Assembly (NCBI GenBank): GCA_002890585.1
Contig: MIQB01000062.1
Location: forward strand, 1-12,810
Length of the DNA stretch: 12,810 nt
From: Tannerella sp. oral taxon 808
GTDB lineage: Bacteria > Bacteroidota > Bacteroidia > Bacteroidales > Tannerellaceae
Direction of reading: 5' to 3'
Made by a program: the position numbers and the translations under genes. Position 1 is the stretch's first letter. Every line of letters begins with the position of its first letter. Below the pieces are notes generated by a model that was not told the DNA's origin, searched no databases, and saw only the letters and a program-made list of their open reading frames with translations. Positions 7,531 through 12,810 of the stretch are shown in pieces.

Positions 7531-7854
7531 TGCTGAGTAATTCTTTCTATTAAAAAGAACGCTTATGCTGTCTGATTGCTTGTTATTTCTCCTAAAGAGA
7601 GTGCTTACGCAGAGTCTGTGGCCATTATTCCCTCCAAAAATGTCGCTTCCGCAAGGTGTATGTGTATAATATCCTTCGGCGTTTATACTTATGCATAGTG
7701 TATGAGTATAGTTTTCTCCGGATTTTATTCTTATGCATAGTGTATGAGTGTAAATGCCAGCGGCGTTTATTCTCATACAGTGTGCATGAGTGTAATTTCT
7801 TGCGGCGTTTATACTTATACATAGTGTATATGTATTGTTGCATGCAGAAATATT
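7519..7854 (+). repeat. AT-rich array of eight degenerate 42-bp repeats
   Basis: Units begin at 7519, 7561, 7603, 7645, 7687, 7729, 7771 and 7813, with a spacing of exactly 42 bp and no slippage. The opening word runs GCTTAGGCAG, GCTTATGCTG, GCTTACGCAG, GCTTCCGCAA, ACTTATGCAT, TCTTATGCAT, TCTCATACAG, ACTTATACAT. Units 5-8 further share CATAGTGTATGAGTGTA-like middles, and units 4, 6 and 7 end in CGGCGTTTAT. The sequence is far richer in A+T than the genes around it. The array follows directly on the 41-bp GC-rich block. No gene is convincingly present, although the period is a multiple of three and short reading frames stay open through it on both strands. Confidence 0.9.
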
Positions 7855-7868
7855 ACATATACACTATG
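7820..7868. repeat. Perfect 15-bp inverted repeat near the centre of the palindrome
   Basis: CATAGTGTATATGTA at 7820-7834 is the exact reverse complement of TACATATACACTATG at 7854-7868, with a 19-nt loop holding the palindrome TGCATGCA. This is where left-oriented repeats (from the 42-bp array) meet right-oriented ones, so it marks the turning point of the large palindromic structure. It could form a stable hairpin in RNA or a cruciform nucleus in DNA. It lacks a T-tract, so it is not an obvious terminator. Confidence 0.9.
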
Positions 7869-8001
7869 ACTAAGCGAAGTATTTAGGCGCAAGAATGACC
7901 TATCTGACTGCCTATGTCTTCAATTTACATGAGCGTAAAGGCAAGTAGGTTGTCTATGCATCGTATACACTATATATTATAAGCCTGTCTACTGCCTAAG
8001 C
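7834..8001 (-). repeat. Inverted counterpart of the 42-bp array (about four degenerate units)
   Basis: Read on the minus strand, units can be placed at 8001, 7959, 7917 and 7875. They begin GCTTAGGCAG, GCATAGACAA, ACATAGGCAG and GCTTAGTCAT, again 42 bp apart and in the opposite orientation to 7519-7854. The first and last resemble the left-hand units best; the middle two are weak. ATAGTGTAT also recurs on this strand. The left side therefore has eight units and the right side about four, which accounts for the lopsided palindrome. Confidence 0.65.
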
Positions 8002-8161
8002 GTGGCTTCTGATAAAAATAAAACCCAAACATGAGTCAATAAGCCGGCAGGGCACCCGACGGGCCTGCCGCGGGCGGAGATGCGTTGGCAGGGCAGCGGA
8101 CGGGCCTGCCGCTGGCGGGGATGAGCTGGCGGGGCGGCGGACGGGGCAGCGGCGAGGCGGG
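7990..8161 (-). repeat. Right arm of the 172-bp inverted repeat, with three GC-rich 41-bp units
   Basis: Reverse complement of 7359-7530, colinear and ungapped. It includes three 41-bp units at 8039-8079, 8080-8120 and 8121-8161, in opposite orientation to the left block. The outermost unit differs from its partner at about ten of 41 positions, whereas the inner two differ at about two each. The last unit ends 6 bp before the promoter box at 8168 and so would cover the -33 region of that promoter. Confidence 0.93.
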
Positions 8162-8167
8162 ATGTCC

Positions 8168-8175
8168 TATTTTTG
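8168..8175 (+). promoter_or_regulatory. Bacteroidota -7 promoter box (TATTTTTG) for the 72-aa gene and TPR gene
   Basis: TATTTTTG matches TAnnTTTG exactly and lies 26 bp before the ATG at 8202. No TTTG-like -33 element is visible, because that position falls in the GC-rich repeat unit 8121-8161. If it is active, the leader is only some 15-25 nt and the outer repeat unit occupies the RNA-polymerase or regulator-binding region. Confidence 0.6.
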
Positions 8176-8201
8176 TGTCATCGTAGAGAAAACAAGAGAA
8201 T

Positions 8202-8420
8202 ATGTATATGGAAACAACGACCCTGAATGAGGCTCAATTAGAGATGCTCAAATTGATGTCAGTAATAAAGACGCCCGAGGCGCTTGCCGATCTGAAACAG
8301 GCCCTCTCGGAGTACTTCGCCCGCAAGGCTGCGGAGGAAATAGACCGTATGTGGGCGGATGGACGCCTGACTGAGGAACGTGTGGAATCGTTCCGCCACC
8401 TTCATGAACGCATTATATAA
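8202..8420 (+). CDS. Small conserved-type protein, 72 aa, possible orphan antitoxin-like protein
   Basis: A 72-aa, soluble, mostly helical, charged protein: leucine-rich N-terminal half (LNEAQLEMLKLMSVIKT), then ALADLKQALSEYFARKAAEE, then DRMWADGRLTEERVESFRHL. It has no signal peptide, no membrane segment and no Cys. I do not recognise a named function. Similar 70-80 aa proteins with an LxxxQLxxLxxMS...YFAxKxxxExDxxW pattern are, from memory, common in Bacteroidales and sometimes sit beside PIN-domain toxins. No toxin-like partner is present here, so an antitoxin role is only a guess. The start may be the ATG at 8202 or the one at 8208 (METTT). The promoter box at 8168 and the 14-bp gap to the next gene support real expression in one transcript with the TPR gene. 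Confidence 0.8.
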   Translation: MYMETTTLNEAQLEMLKLMSVIKTPEALADLKQALSEYFARKAAEEIDRMWADGRLTEERVESFRHLHERII

Positions 8421-8434
8421 TCAGACAGAAAAAA

Positions 8435-9820
8435 ATGAAGCGACTCTACACGATAGCCACTGCGCTGCTGCTGGCGCTGCTCGCGGCTCAGGCCGCCCGG
8501 GCGCAAACGGACAACTGGCAGCGCCTGGTGGATGAAAAACGTTTTGCTGAGGTGCTCGCCCTGGCCGAGGCGCGGCCGGATTCGCTCGATTACGCCGCAT
8601 GCTATGCCGCGGGGCAGGCTGCGGAGGGGCTGCTGAAATACCCCCGGGCATACCTTTATTATATGCGTTGCCGAGCCATGGACAGTGCGCGCACGGAGCT
8701 ACTCGTGGCGCTGGCACGCACGGCCGGGGCCATCGGCCGAACGGACGAGGCGGAGCAGTACCTGCTCAGGCTGCGCGAGCGCGACACGGCGGCCTTCTAT
8801 GCCAACCATCAGCTGGCCCGGCTCTACGACAATCAGGGCGACACCAAGCGGGCGATGGCATACTACAACCTGCTGCTCCGGCGCGATTCGGCTAACCCGG
8901 TCCTGATGCGCAGCGTGGCCGACTGTGCCTGGCGGATGGGGCGGAAAAACCTCGCGATAATGACCTACATGGAGGCTTTCCACGCTGAGCCGGAGCATGC
9001 CCTGGCCGCGGCGGCGCTGGCCAACCGGATGCTGTCGATGCAAATGCCCGAGGTCGCCCTCGACGTCTGCGACACGGCCCTCCGCTACCACCCGCGCCAC
9101 CGCCTCCTCAGGCAAAACCGCGGCCTGGCGCTCTTCAGCCTGGACGCATACCAGGAGGCCGACACGGTCTACTCCGCGCTCCTCGCCGAGGGCGACTCCT
9201 CCCTCCTGACACGCAAATACGGCGGCTGCGCCCGCTATTATTCCGGTCGCTTCATGGACGCCATCCCCCTCTTAGAGGCAGCCTTCGATGAAGACACGAC
9301 CGCCGTCGACGTCTGCCTGCTCCTCGGCTCAGCCCTCGGACGCACCTACGACCGCCGGCGCGCCTTCGCCCTCTTCGACCGTGCCGAGCGGCTCATGCAG
9401 CCCGCCCCCGCCCTCACCGATATGCTCGTCCGCTTCCGCGCCGAGACCTTCGAGCGCGACGGCCAAAAGGAACGCGCCGACGCACTCTATTACCAGCTCT
9501 GGACCGAGCGCAACCGCTTCGATCTGCTGGGCCGCATCTGGGAGCATTACAACGACACCGAACGCGCCGAGAAGGACGAGGCCTATGCCCGTCGCAGCCG
9601 CTTCATCACCGTGCTTTTTGCTACCGAATACCTGGCCCGCCCCAAACGCGACGCCAAGCTGATGAGTTTCCTGAACACGCAACTGAACAAGTTCGTCTCC
9701 GATATGTTTTTCCGTCAGACTAAGCAACTGCCCACCCTCGCGCCTGACGGTAAGGTTGGCGTCTGCACCGAGCAACAGTTGCACAACCTCATGTCGCGTC
9801 TGCAAGGCGTGAAGCCGTGA
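8435..9820 (+). CDS. Exported tetratricopeptide-repeat protein
   Basis: A 461-aa protein with a clear signal peptide: MKR, a hydrophobic Ala/Leu run, then ARAQT with probable cleavage after ARA near residue 23. There is no lipobox Cys at the site, so it is probably periplasmic rather than a lipoprotein. The rest is helical with several TPR-like 34-residue units between about residues 90 and 280, for example AGAIGRTDEAEQYLLRL, LARLYDNQGDTKRAMAYYN and LALFSLDAYQEADTVYSALL. Further weaker helical repeats run to about 390. The last 70 residues (SFLNTQLNKFVSDMFF...) do not look like TPR. TPRs serve as protein-protein scaffolds; the partner is unknown. It follows the 72-aa gene by 14 bp and is followed after 51 bp by the DUF2461 gene. 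Fold and export are well supported; function is not known. Confidence 0.9.
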   Translation: MKRLYTIATALLLALLAAQAARAQTDNWQRLVDEKRFAEVLALAEARPDSLDYAACYAAGQAAEGLLKYPRAYLYYMRCRAMDSARTELLVALARTAGAIGRTDEAEQYLLRLRERDTAAFYANHQLARLYDNQGDTKRAMAYYNLLLRRDSANPVLMRSVADCAWRMGRKNLAIMTYMEAFHAEPEHALAAAALANRMLSMQMPEVALDVCDTALRYHPRHRLLRQNRGLALFSLDAYQEADTVYSALLAEGDSSLLTRKYGGCARYYSGRFMDAIPLLEAAFDEDTTAVDVCLLLGSALGRTYDRRRAFALFDRAERLMQPAPALTDMLVRFRAETFERDGQKERADALYYQLWTERNRFDLLGRIWEHYNDTERAEKDEAYARRSRFITVLFATEYLARPKRDAKLMSFLNTQLNKFVSDMFFRQTKQLPTLAPDGKVGVCTEQQLHNLMSRLQGVKP

Positions 9821-9871
9821 TAACGTGCCCCCCCGTTTTTCGTTTTTCATTTTTCGTTTTCCATTTACATA

Positions 9872-10549
9872 ATGAACCCCGAACTCTTCGACTACCTACG
9901 CGAACTACGCGTCAACAACAACCGCGAATGGTTTCAAGCCAACAAGAAGCGCTACGACACCCTCCGCGCCGACTTCATCCACGACGTCAGCCGCCTCATC
10001 GACCGCATCGCCGCCTTCGACCCCGAGATCGCCGGTCTGGATGCCCGCAGCTGCATCTACCGCATCTACCGCGACCTCCGCTTCTCGCCCGACAAGACAC
10101 CCTACAAGACCTACTTCAGCGCCTACATGACCGGCTTCGGCGGACGCACCAGCCCCTACGGCGGCTACTACATCCACCTCGAACCCGACGCATCGCAGCT
10201 ATCCGGCGGCGTCTGGTGCCCCACCTCCCCCATGCTCAAGCAGCTCCGCCGCGACATCTCCGACAACATGGACGAGCTGATCGCCATCCTCCACACCCCC
10301 GCCTTCCGCCGCACCTTCGGCACCTTCACCGGCGAACAGCTCACACGCATGCCGCAAGGTTTCCCCACCGACATGCCCCACGGCGACCTATTGCGCTTCA
10401 AGAGCTTCGTCGTGACCTCCATCAAGCCCGAATCGTTCTTCACCTCCCCCGATTGGCTCGACCGCGCCACGGAAGACTTCCGCCTCTTGCATCCCCTCAA
10501 TCGCTTTCTCAACTACACCATCGGCCAATTCTTCGGCAAAGAGCCATGA
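9872..10549 (+). CDS. DUF2461 family protein
   Basis: A 225-aa protein matching the DUF2461 (TIGR02453) family over its whole length. It opens with the typical pattern LFDYLRELRVNNNREWFQ, followed by YRIYRDLRFSPDKTPYKTYF and GGYYIHLEPD, with GGVW a little later; these are the conserved blocks of the family. The family has no established biochemical role. It has no signal peptide and is presumably cytoplasmic. The ATG at 9872 gives the standard N-terminus. The upstream gap (9821-9871) has a C7 run and a T-rich tract of repeated TTTTTC words but no hairpin. The next gene starts within the stop codon, in an ATGA overlap, which indicates translational coupling. Family is certain from the motifs; function is open. 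Confidence 0.92.
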   Translation: MNPELFDYLRELRVNNNREWFQANKKRYDTLRADFIHDVSRLIDRIAAFDPEIAGLDARSCIYRIYRDLRFSPDKTPYKTYFSAYMTGFGGRTSPYGGYYIHLEPDASQLSGGVWCPTSPMLKQLRRDISDNMDELIAILHTPAFRRTFGTFTGEQLTRMPQGFPTDMPHGDLLRFKSFVVTSIKPESFFTSPDWLDRATEDFRLLHPLNRFLNYTIGQFFGKEP

Positions 10550-11232
10550 GGCGCCTCATCGTCCCCCTCTACCGCCGCCTCTTCTGCCGCAGGGGTTACG
10601 GCGTCCATTCGCCCTTCGTCTTCGACCTGATCACGAACGTCCTCGAGGAGTCGCACGGCTATTACGCCTACGCCCGCCTGCACGCAGCCCACGCCCTCGC
10701 CCCTCCCCACGACAGGCTCTCGCAACGCGAATGCCAGTGGCTCTTCCGCTTAGCCAACCGCTTCCATCCGCAACACATCATCACCGTCGGGACAGCCTCC
10801 GGCCTAATCCCCCTCAGCCTGACGGCCTACGTCTCGGGGGGCCTACACGCCATCGCGTTAGAGGAACACCCAGTCGCCGCTGAATCCGCCCGCACGCTGC
10901 TCCACGGCCGTGCCTCATCGCCCATCGAGGTGCGCCTCGGCGCCTACGAGACAGAACTCCCCAAAGCCCTCTCGGAATATGTCCACCCAGACTGCCTCGT
11001 CCTCGCCCCTCCCTCTGATCGCCTTCTTTCGCTCTTCGCCCTCTGCATCGACTACCTCTCAAGCGCCACCCTGCTACTCATCCGCGGCATCCACGCCTCT
11101 CCCGCCGCACGCCAGGCTTGGCGCACCATCTGCTCTCACCCCGCGGCCACAGTCTGCATCGACGCCTACACATGGGGCATCACCTTCTTCCGTCCCGGCC
11201 TCCCGCATCAGCGCTTCAAGAGCATCGTCTGA
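10546..11232 (+). CDS. Putative class I SAM-dependent methyltransferase-like protein
   Basis: A 228-aa protein whose ATG (10546) overlaps the TGA of the DUF2461 gene in an ATGA arrangement. The N-terminal part RRGYGVHSPFVFDLITNVLEE is a motif I associate with a Bacteroidota family annotated as class I methyltransferases. A Rossmann-like order follows: IITVGTASGLIPLSLTAY (about residues 75-92, similar to the glycine-rich SAM loop but with GTASG), then LHAIALEEHPVAAESART (strand 2 with acidic residue), then DCLVLAPPSD (strand 4). It ends in TWGITFFRPGLPHQRFKSIV, a GxxFFR ending. The substrate is unknown. The glycine-rich loop is weaker than usual, so catalysis is not assured. Cytoplasmic. Transcribed with DUF2461 and probably the TPR gene. 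Confidence 0.78.
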   Translation: MRRLIVPLYRRLFCRRGYGVHSPFVFDLITNVLEESHGYYAYARLHAAHALAPPHDRLSQRECQWLFRLANRFHPQHIITVGTASGLIPLSLTAYVSGGLHAIALEEHPVAAESARTLLHGRASSPIEVRLGAYETELPKALSEYVHPDCLVLAPPSDRLLSLFALCIDYLSSATLLLIRGIHASPAARQAWRTICSHPAATVCIDAYTWGITFFRPGLPHQRFKSIV

Positions 11233-11241
11233 GCAGACGCA

Positions 11242-11272
11242 TTTGTGTAGGAAATGACTTATCATACATTTG
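11242..11272 (+). promoter_or_regulatory. Bacteroidota promoter (TTTG-N19-TACATTTG) for tRNA-Ser
   Basis: TTTG at 11242-11245 and TACATTTG at 11265-11272 are separated by 19 bp, an exact fit to the Bacteroidota sigma consensus (-33 TTTG, -7 TAnnTTTG). The tRNA starts at 11310, leaving a 5' leader of about 30 nt to be processed. This is the best promoter in the window. Confidence 0.8.
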
Positions 11273-11309
11273 CGGCGCTTTCGAGGGAGCAATAAGACAT
11301 TCACACCAA

Positions 11310-11394
11310 GGAGAGATGGCAGAGTGGTCGATTGCGGCGGTCTTGAAAACCGTTGAACCGAGAGGTTCCCGGGGTTCGAATCCCTGTCTCTCCG
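11310..11394 (+). tRNA. tRNA-Ser (anticodon TGA)
   Basis: The acceptor stem GGAGAGA (11310-11316) pairs with TCTCTCC (11387-11393), followed by discriminator G. The anticodon loop CTTGAAA lies at 11342-11348 with anticodon TGA at 11344-11346, so it reads UCA codons. A long class II variable arm follows (TTGAACCGAGAGGTTC region), typical of serine tRNAs. The T-arm is GGGGTTCGAATCCC. CCA is not encoded. The gene is intact, and its 3' end is the likely attachment site of the element that begins after it. Confidence 0.97.
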
Positions 11395-11403
11395 CTTGAG
11401 GTA

Positions 11404-11424
11404 CTCTGAAAAAGTCATTCAGAG
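11404..11424 (+). repeat. Short hairpin directly after tRNA-Ser
   Basis: CTCTGA at 11404-11409 pairs with TCAGAG at 11419-11424 around a 9-nt loop. It lies 10 bp past the tRNA, at the presumed host-element junction. It may be a 3' processing signal or part of the att region; the role is inferred only from position. Confidence 0.5.
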
Positions 11425-11442
11425 ATCCTTTAGGAAAAACGT

Positions 11443-11480
11443 AAGTGCCATAACTTGAACAGGTTATGGCACTTTTCTTT
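11443..11480 (+). terminator. Rho-independent terminator after tRNA-Ser
   Basis: AAGTGCCATAAC (11443-11454) and GTTATGGCACTT (11463-11474) form a perfect 12-bp stem with an 8-nt loop, followed by TTCTTTT. This is a strong intrinsic terminator for the tRNA transcript. It lies past the presumed attachment site, so it may belong to the element, in which case it would insulate the integrase from host transcription. Confidence 0.8.
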
Positions 11481-11500
11481 TGCGCCTACCCTTCATTTCA

Positions 11501-11613
11501 GAGCACGTATTGAAGCGGCCGAAACGCTCAAAATACTCCCCAACGGCTACAATTTGGCTACAACTTTTTCGGCCAAATGAAAATTGTAGCCAAGAGTCCG
11601 TAGAGAGCACGTA
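11501..11613 (+). repeat. 9-bp direct repeat GAGCACGTA
   Basis: GAGCACGTA occurs at 11501-11509 and again at 11605-11613, with a partial copy GGAGCACCC just after. Together with the GGCTACA repeats these are candidates for recombinase or accessory-factor sites in the element end. Confidence 0.5.
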
Positions 11614-11735
11614 GGGAGCACCCATATACAGCTGTTATTCAGTCATCTATGTAGAACTTTGCAAGCGTGATCGAAGAGAAAAAGTTTGCGCCAAAACACT
11701 GTATCCGGCTACAATCAACAGAGGTCTTGGCTACA
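11545..11735 (+). repeat. Five copies of GGCTACA(AT), possible integrase arm sites
   Basis: Copies lie at 11545-11553 (GGCTACAAT), 11556-11563 (GGCTACAA), 11583-11591 (inverted, ATTGTAGCC), 11707-11715 (GGCTACAAT) and 11729-11735 (GGCTACA). The first pair are 11 bp apart, one helical turn, and the last pair 22 bp apart, two turns. All fall between the tRNA attachment site and the integrase start, where tyrosine integrases of this type have arm-type binding sites. The stretch 11395-11780 holds no gene otherwise. Confidence 0.6.
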
Positions 11736-11780
11736 CTTCTTTTCTGAAGATCATGACTGCAGCCAAAAACAGTCATGTGT

Positions 11781-12810
11781 ATGAAAACCATATTCAGAAC
11801 CGCCTTCTATCTCAGAAGCAACTACGTGAACAAAGACGGGAAGGTACCCGTCATGCTGAGAATTTATCTCAACAACGAGCGACTTTCGCTCGGCTCTACC
11901 GGTATTGCCATCCTTCGATCTCAATGGGATGGCAAGAAGGAACGTGTGAAAGGAAGAAGCACGGAAGTGCTCAGCATCAATCTCGAATTGGATAACATTC
12001 AAAACGGATTGCAAAACATCTTCAGGAGAATGGAGTTCAACGAAAGTCTATCCTTGGAGCGCATCAAAATGGAGTTCCTCGGAAAGAAAGAAGACATCGG
12101 TTCGATCATGGAGCTTTTCGATAGGCACATCGCCGATGTCAAGAAGCAAGTCGGCGTGTCGGTTTCTTCCGCGACATTGCAGAAGTATAATCTGTGCAAA
12201 AAGCATTTCACGGCCTTCCTGAAAAGCAAATACAGCCGTACCGACTTAAAGCTCTCCGAACTGACCTACGTCGTGCTTCATGATTTCGACCTATACCTTC
12301 GGACAACCGTCGGGCAAGCGCACAACACAGCTACCAAGACACTGAAAACCTTCAAGACCATTACAATCTTCGGGGGGAAGTTGGGCGTTCTCCACCATGA
12401 CCCCTTCGTCAATCACCGTTTCCACATGGAGCCGGTAGATCGAGGCTTCTTGACGGATGAAGAGATCCTCCGGGTAGCCAACAAGGATTTGGGCATTCAG
12501 CGATTGGAGCTGGTGCGGGATATCTTCATCTTTTCCTGCTTCACCGGACTGGCCTACATCGACGTGGCCAACCTCACACCCGACCACATTGTGACGATGG
12601 ACGACAAACAATGGATCATGACCAAGCGACAGAAAACAAGCGTGGAGACCAATGTGCTGCTTCTCGACATCCCGAGAGCAATTATCGCAAAGTACAGCCA
12701 CAAGACGTATCGAGATGGTAAGCTCTTCCCCATCCTGACGAATCAGAAAACCAACTCGTACCTCAAGGAGATCGCCGACCTCTGCGGGATCAAGAAGAAG
12801 CTGACCTTCC
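11781..12810 (+). CDS. Tyrosine-recombinase integrase, IntDOT-like, C-terminus cut by window edge
   Basis: 343 codons are visible with no stop; the gene continues beyond the window. Residues about 1-90 look like the Bacteroidota arm-binding domain (FYLRSNYVNKDGKVPVMLRI, then LGSTGI and WDGKKERVKG). About 100-210 form the SAM-like core-binding domain. The catalytic domain starts near FLTDEEIL (223) and includes FSCFTGLAYIDVANL and TKRQKTSVE, where K285 is the likely beta-hairpin lysine. The usual first catalytic arginine is alanine here (A258), as in the IntDOT group where it is serine. The His-x-x-Arg box and the tyrosine lie beyond the edge. It integrates and excises a mobile element, probably at the adjacent tRNA-Ser. 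Start is the ATG at 11781, or 11775 just upstream; an in-frame stop at 11754 excludes anything longer. Codon use is less GC-rich than the neighbours, suggesting transfer. Confidence 0.92.
   Translation, partial: MKTIFRTAFYLRSNYVNKDGKVPVMLRIYLNNERLSLGSTGIAILRSQWDGKKERVKGRSTEVLSINLELDNIQNGLQNIFRRMEFNESLSLERIKMEFLGKKEDIGSIMELFDRHIADVKKQVGVSVSSATLQKYNLCKKHFTAFLKSKYSRTDLKLSELTYVVLHDFDLYLRTTVGQAHNTATKTLKTFKTITIFGGKLGVLHHDPFVNHRFHMEPVDRGFLTDEEILRVANKDLGIQRLELVRDIFIFSCFTGLAYIDVANLTPDHIVTMDDKQWIMTKRQKTSVETNVLLLDIPRAIIAKYSHKTYRDGKLFPILTNQKTNSYLKEIADLCGIKKKLTF

Larger units (their letters stand above)
11395..12810 (+). mobile_element. Left end of an integrated genetic element at tRNA-Ser
   Basis: An intact tRNA gene is followed by a non-coding stretch with repeated short motifs and a tyrosine integrase reading away from it. 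The base composition drops in G+C compared with the genes left of the tRNA. This is the usual layout of an attL junction of an integrative element. The far end (attR, with a copy of the tRNA 3' end), cargo and transfer genes are not in the window, so its type and size cannot be stated. The boundary at 11395 is approximate, because the att core may lie within the tRNA 3' half. Confidence 0.75.

Noticed and set aside
7625..7843. 72-aa basic repeat peptide on the minus strand
   Set aside because: It has no promoter box or conserved family; open frames are expected when a 42-bp repeat without stop codons is tandemly copied. Kept as a question in the findings rather than called as a gene.
7318..8161. 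CRISPR array or insertion sequence
   Set aside because: There are no spacers between the units, no transposase, and no target-site duplication that I can identify. A MITE remains possible but is unproven.
9817..11232. 471-aa open frame starting before DUF2461
   Set aside because: Its first half is out of frame with the DUF2461 gene and is Arg/Pro/His-rich nonsense. Only the part from 10546 is a real gene.
11753..11995. 80-aa plus-strand open frame beginning 28 bp before the integrase
   Set aside because: It is out of frame with the integrase and overlaps its conserved arm-binding domain; no family is recognisable.
12291..12701. 136-aa minus-strand open frame
   Set aside because: Antisense shadow of the integrase catalytic domain.

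Overview
The window looks like the chromosome of a GC-rich member of the Bacteroidales (Bacteroidota). The reasons are the protein families (YidC beginning MDKNT, a DUF2461 protein, a long PurF-type amidophosphoribosyltransferase, an IntDOT-like integrase) and several copies of the Bacteroidota -7 promoter box TAnnTTTG just upstream of genes. A Tannerella-like or Alistipes-like genome would fit the base composition, but the genus cannot be fixed from the sequence alone.

Layout. 1-345 is a tandem array of 41-bp repeats. 362-7243 carries five genes, all on the minus strand, read in the order purF-like amidotransferase, GNAT acetyltransferase, pyrG, yidC, kdsB. pyrG has its own promoter box. pyrG-yidC-kdsB are spaced by 15 and 6 bp and look like one operon that joins CTP synthesis, inner-membrane protein insertion and CMP-KDO synthesis for LPS; PyrG makes the CTP that KdsB consumes.

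7244-8201 is a gene-free divergent intergenic region. It holds a remarkable imperfect palindrome: 41-bp GC-rich repeats (four on the left, three inverted on the right) and an AT-rich core built from exactly 42-bp-phased degenerate repeats (eight on the left, about four inverted on the right). The outer part forms ungapped inverted repeats of 172 bp. A -7 promoter box sits on each side, directing transcription outwards. This is the most unusual object in the window.

8202-11232 is a plus-strand cluster: a 72-aa orphan protein, an exported TPR protein, a DUF2461 protein, and a methyltransferase-like protein whose start codon overlaps the DUF2461 stop codon.

11310-11394 is a tRNA-Ser(UGA) gene with a near-ideal Bacteroidota promoter. 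About 390 bp after it, an integrase of the tyrosine-recombinase family starts and runs off the right end. The segment between them holds a strong hairpin and five copies of GGCTACA(AT), plausible integrase arm sites. DNA from the end of the tRNA onward is visibly less GC-rich. This is most likely the left end of an integrated element (integrative conjugative or mobilizable element) using the tRNA-Ser gene as attachment site; the rest of the element lies outside the window.
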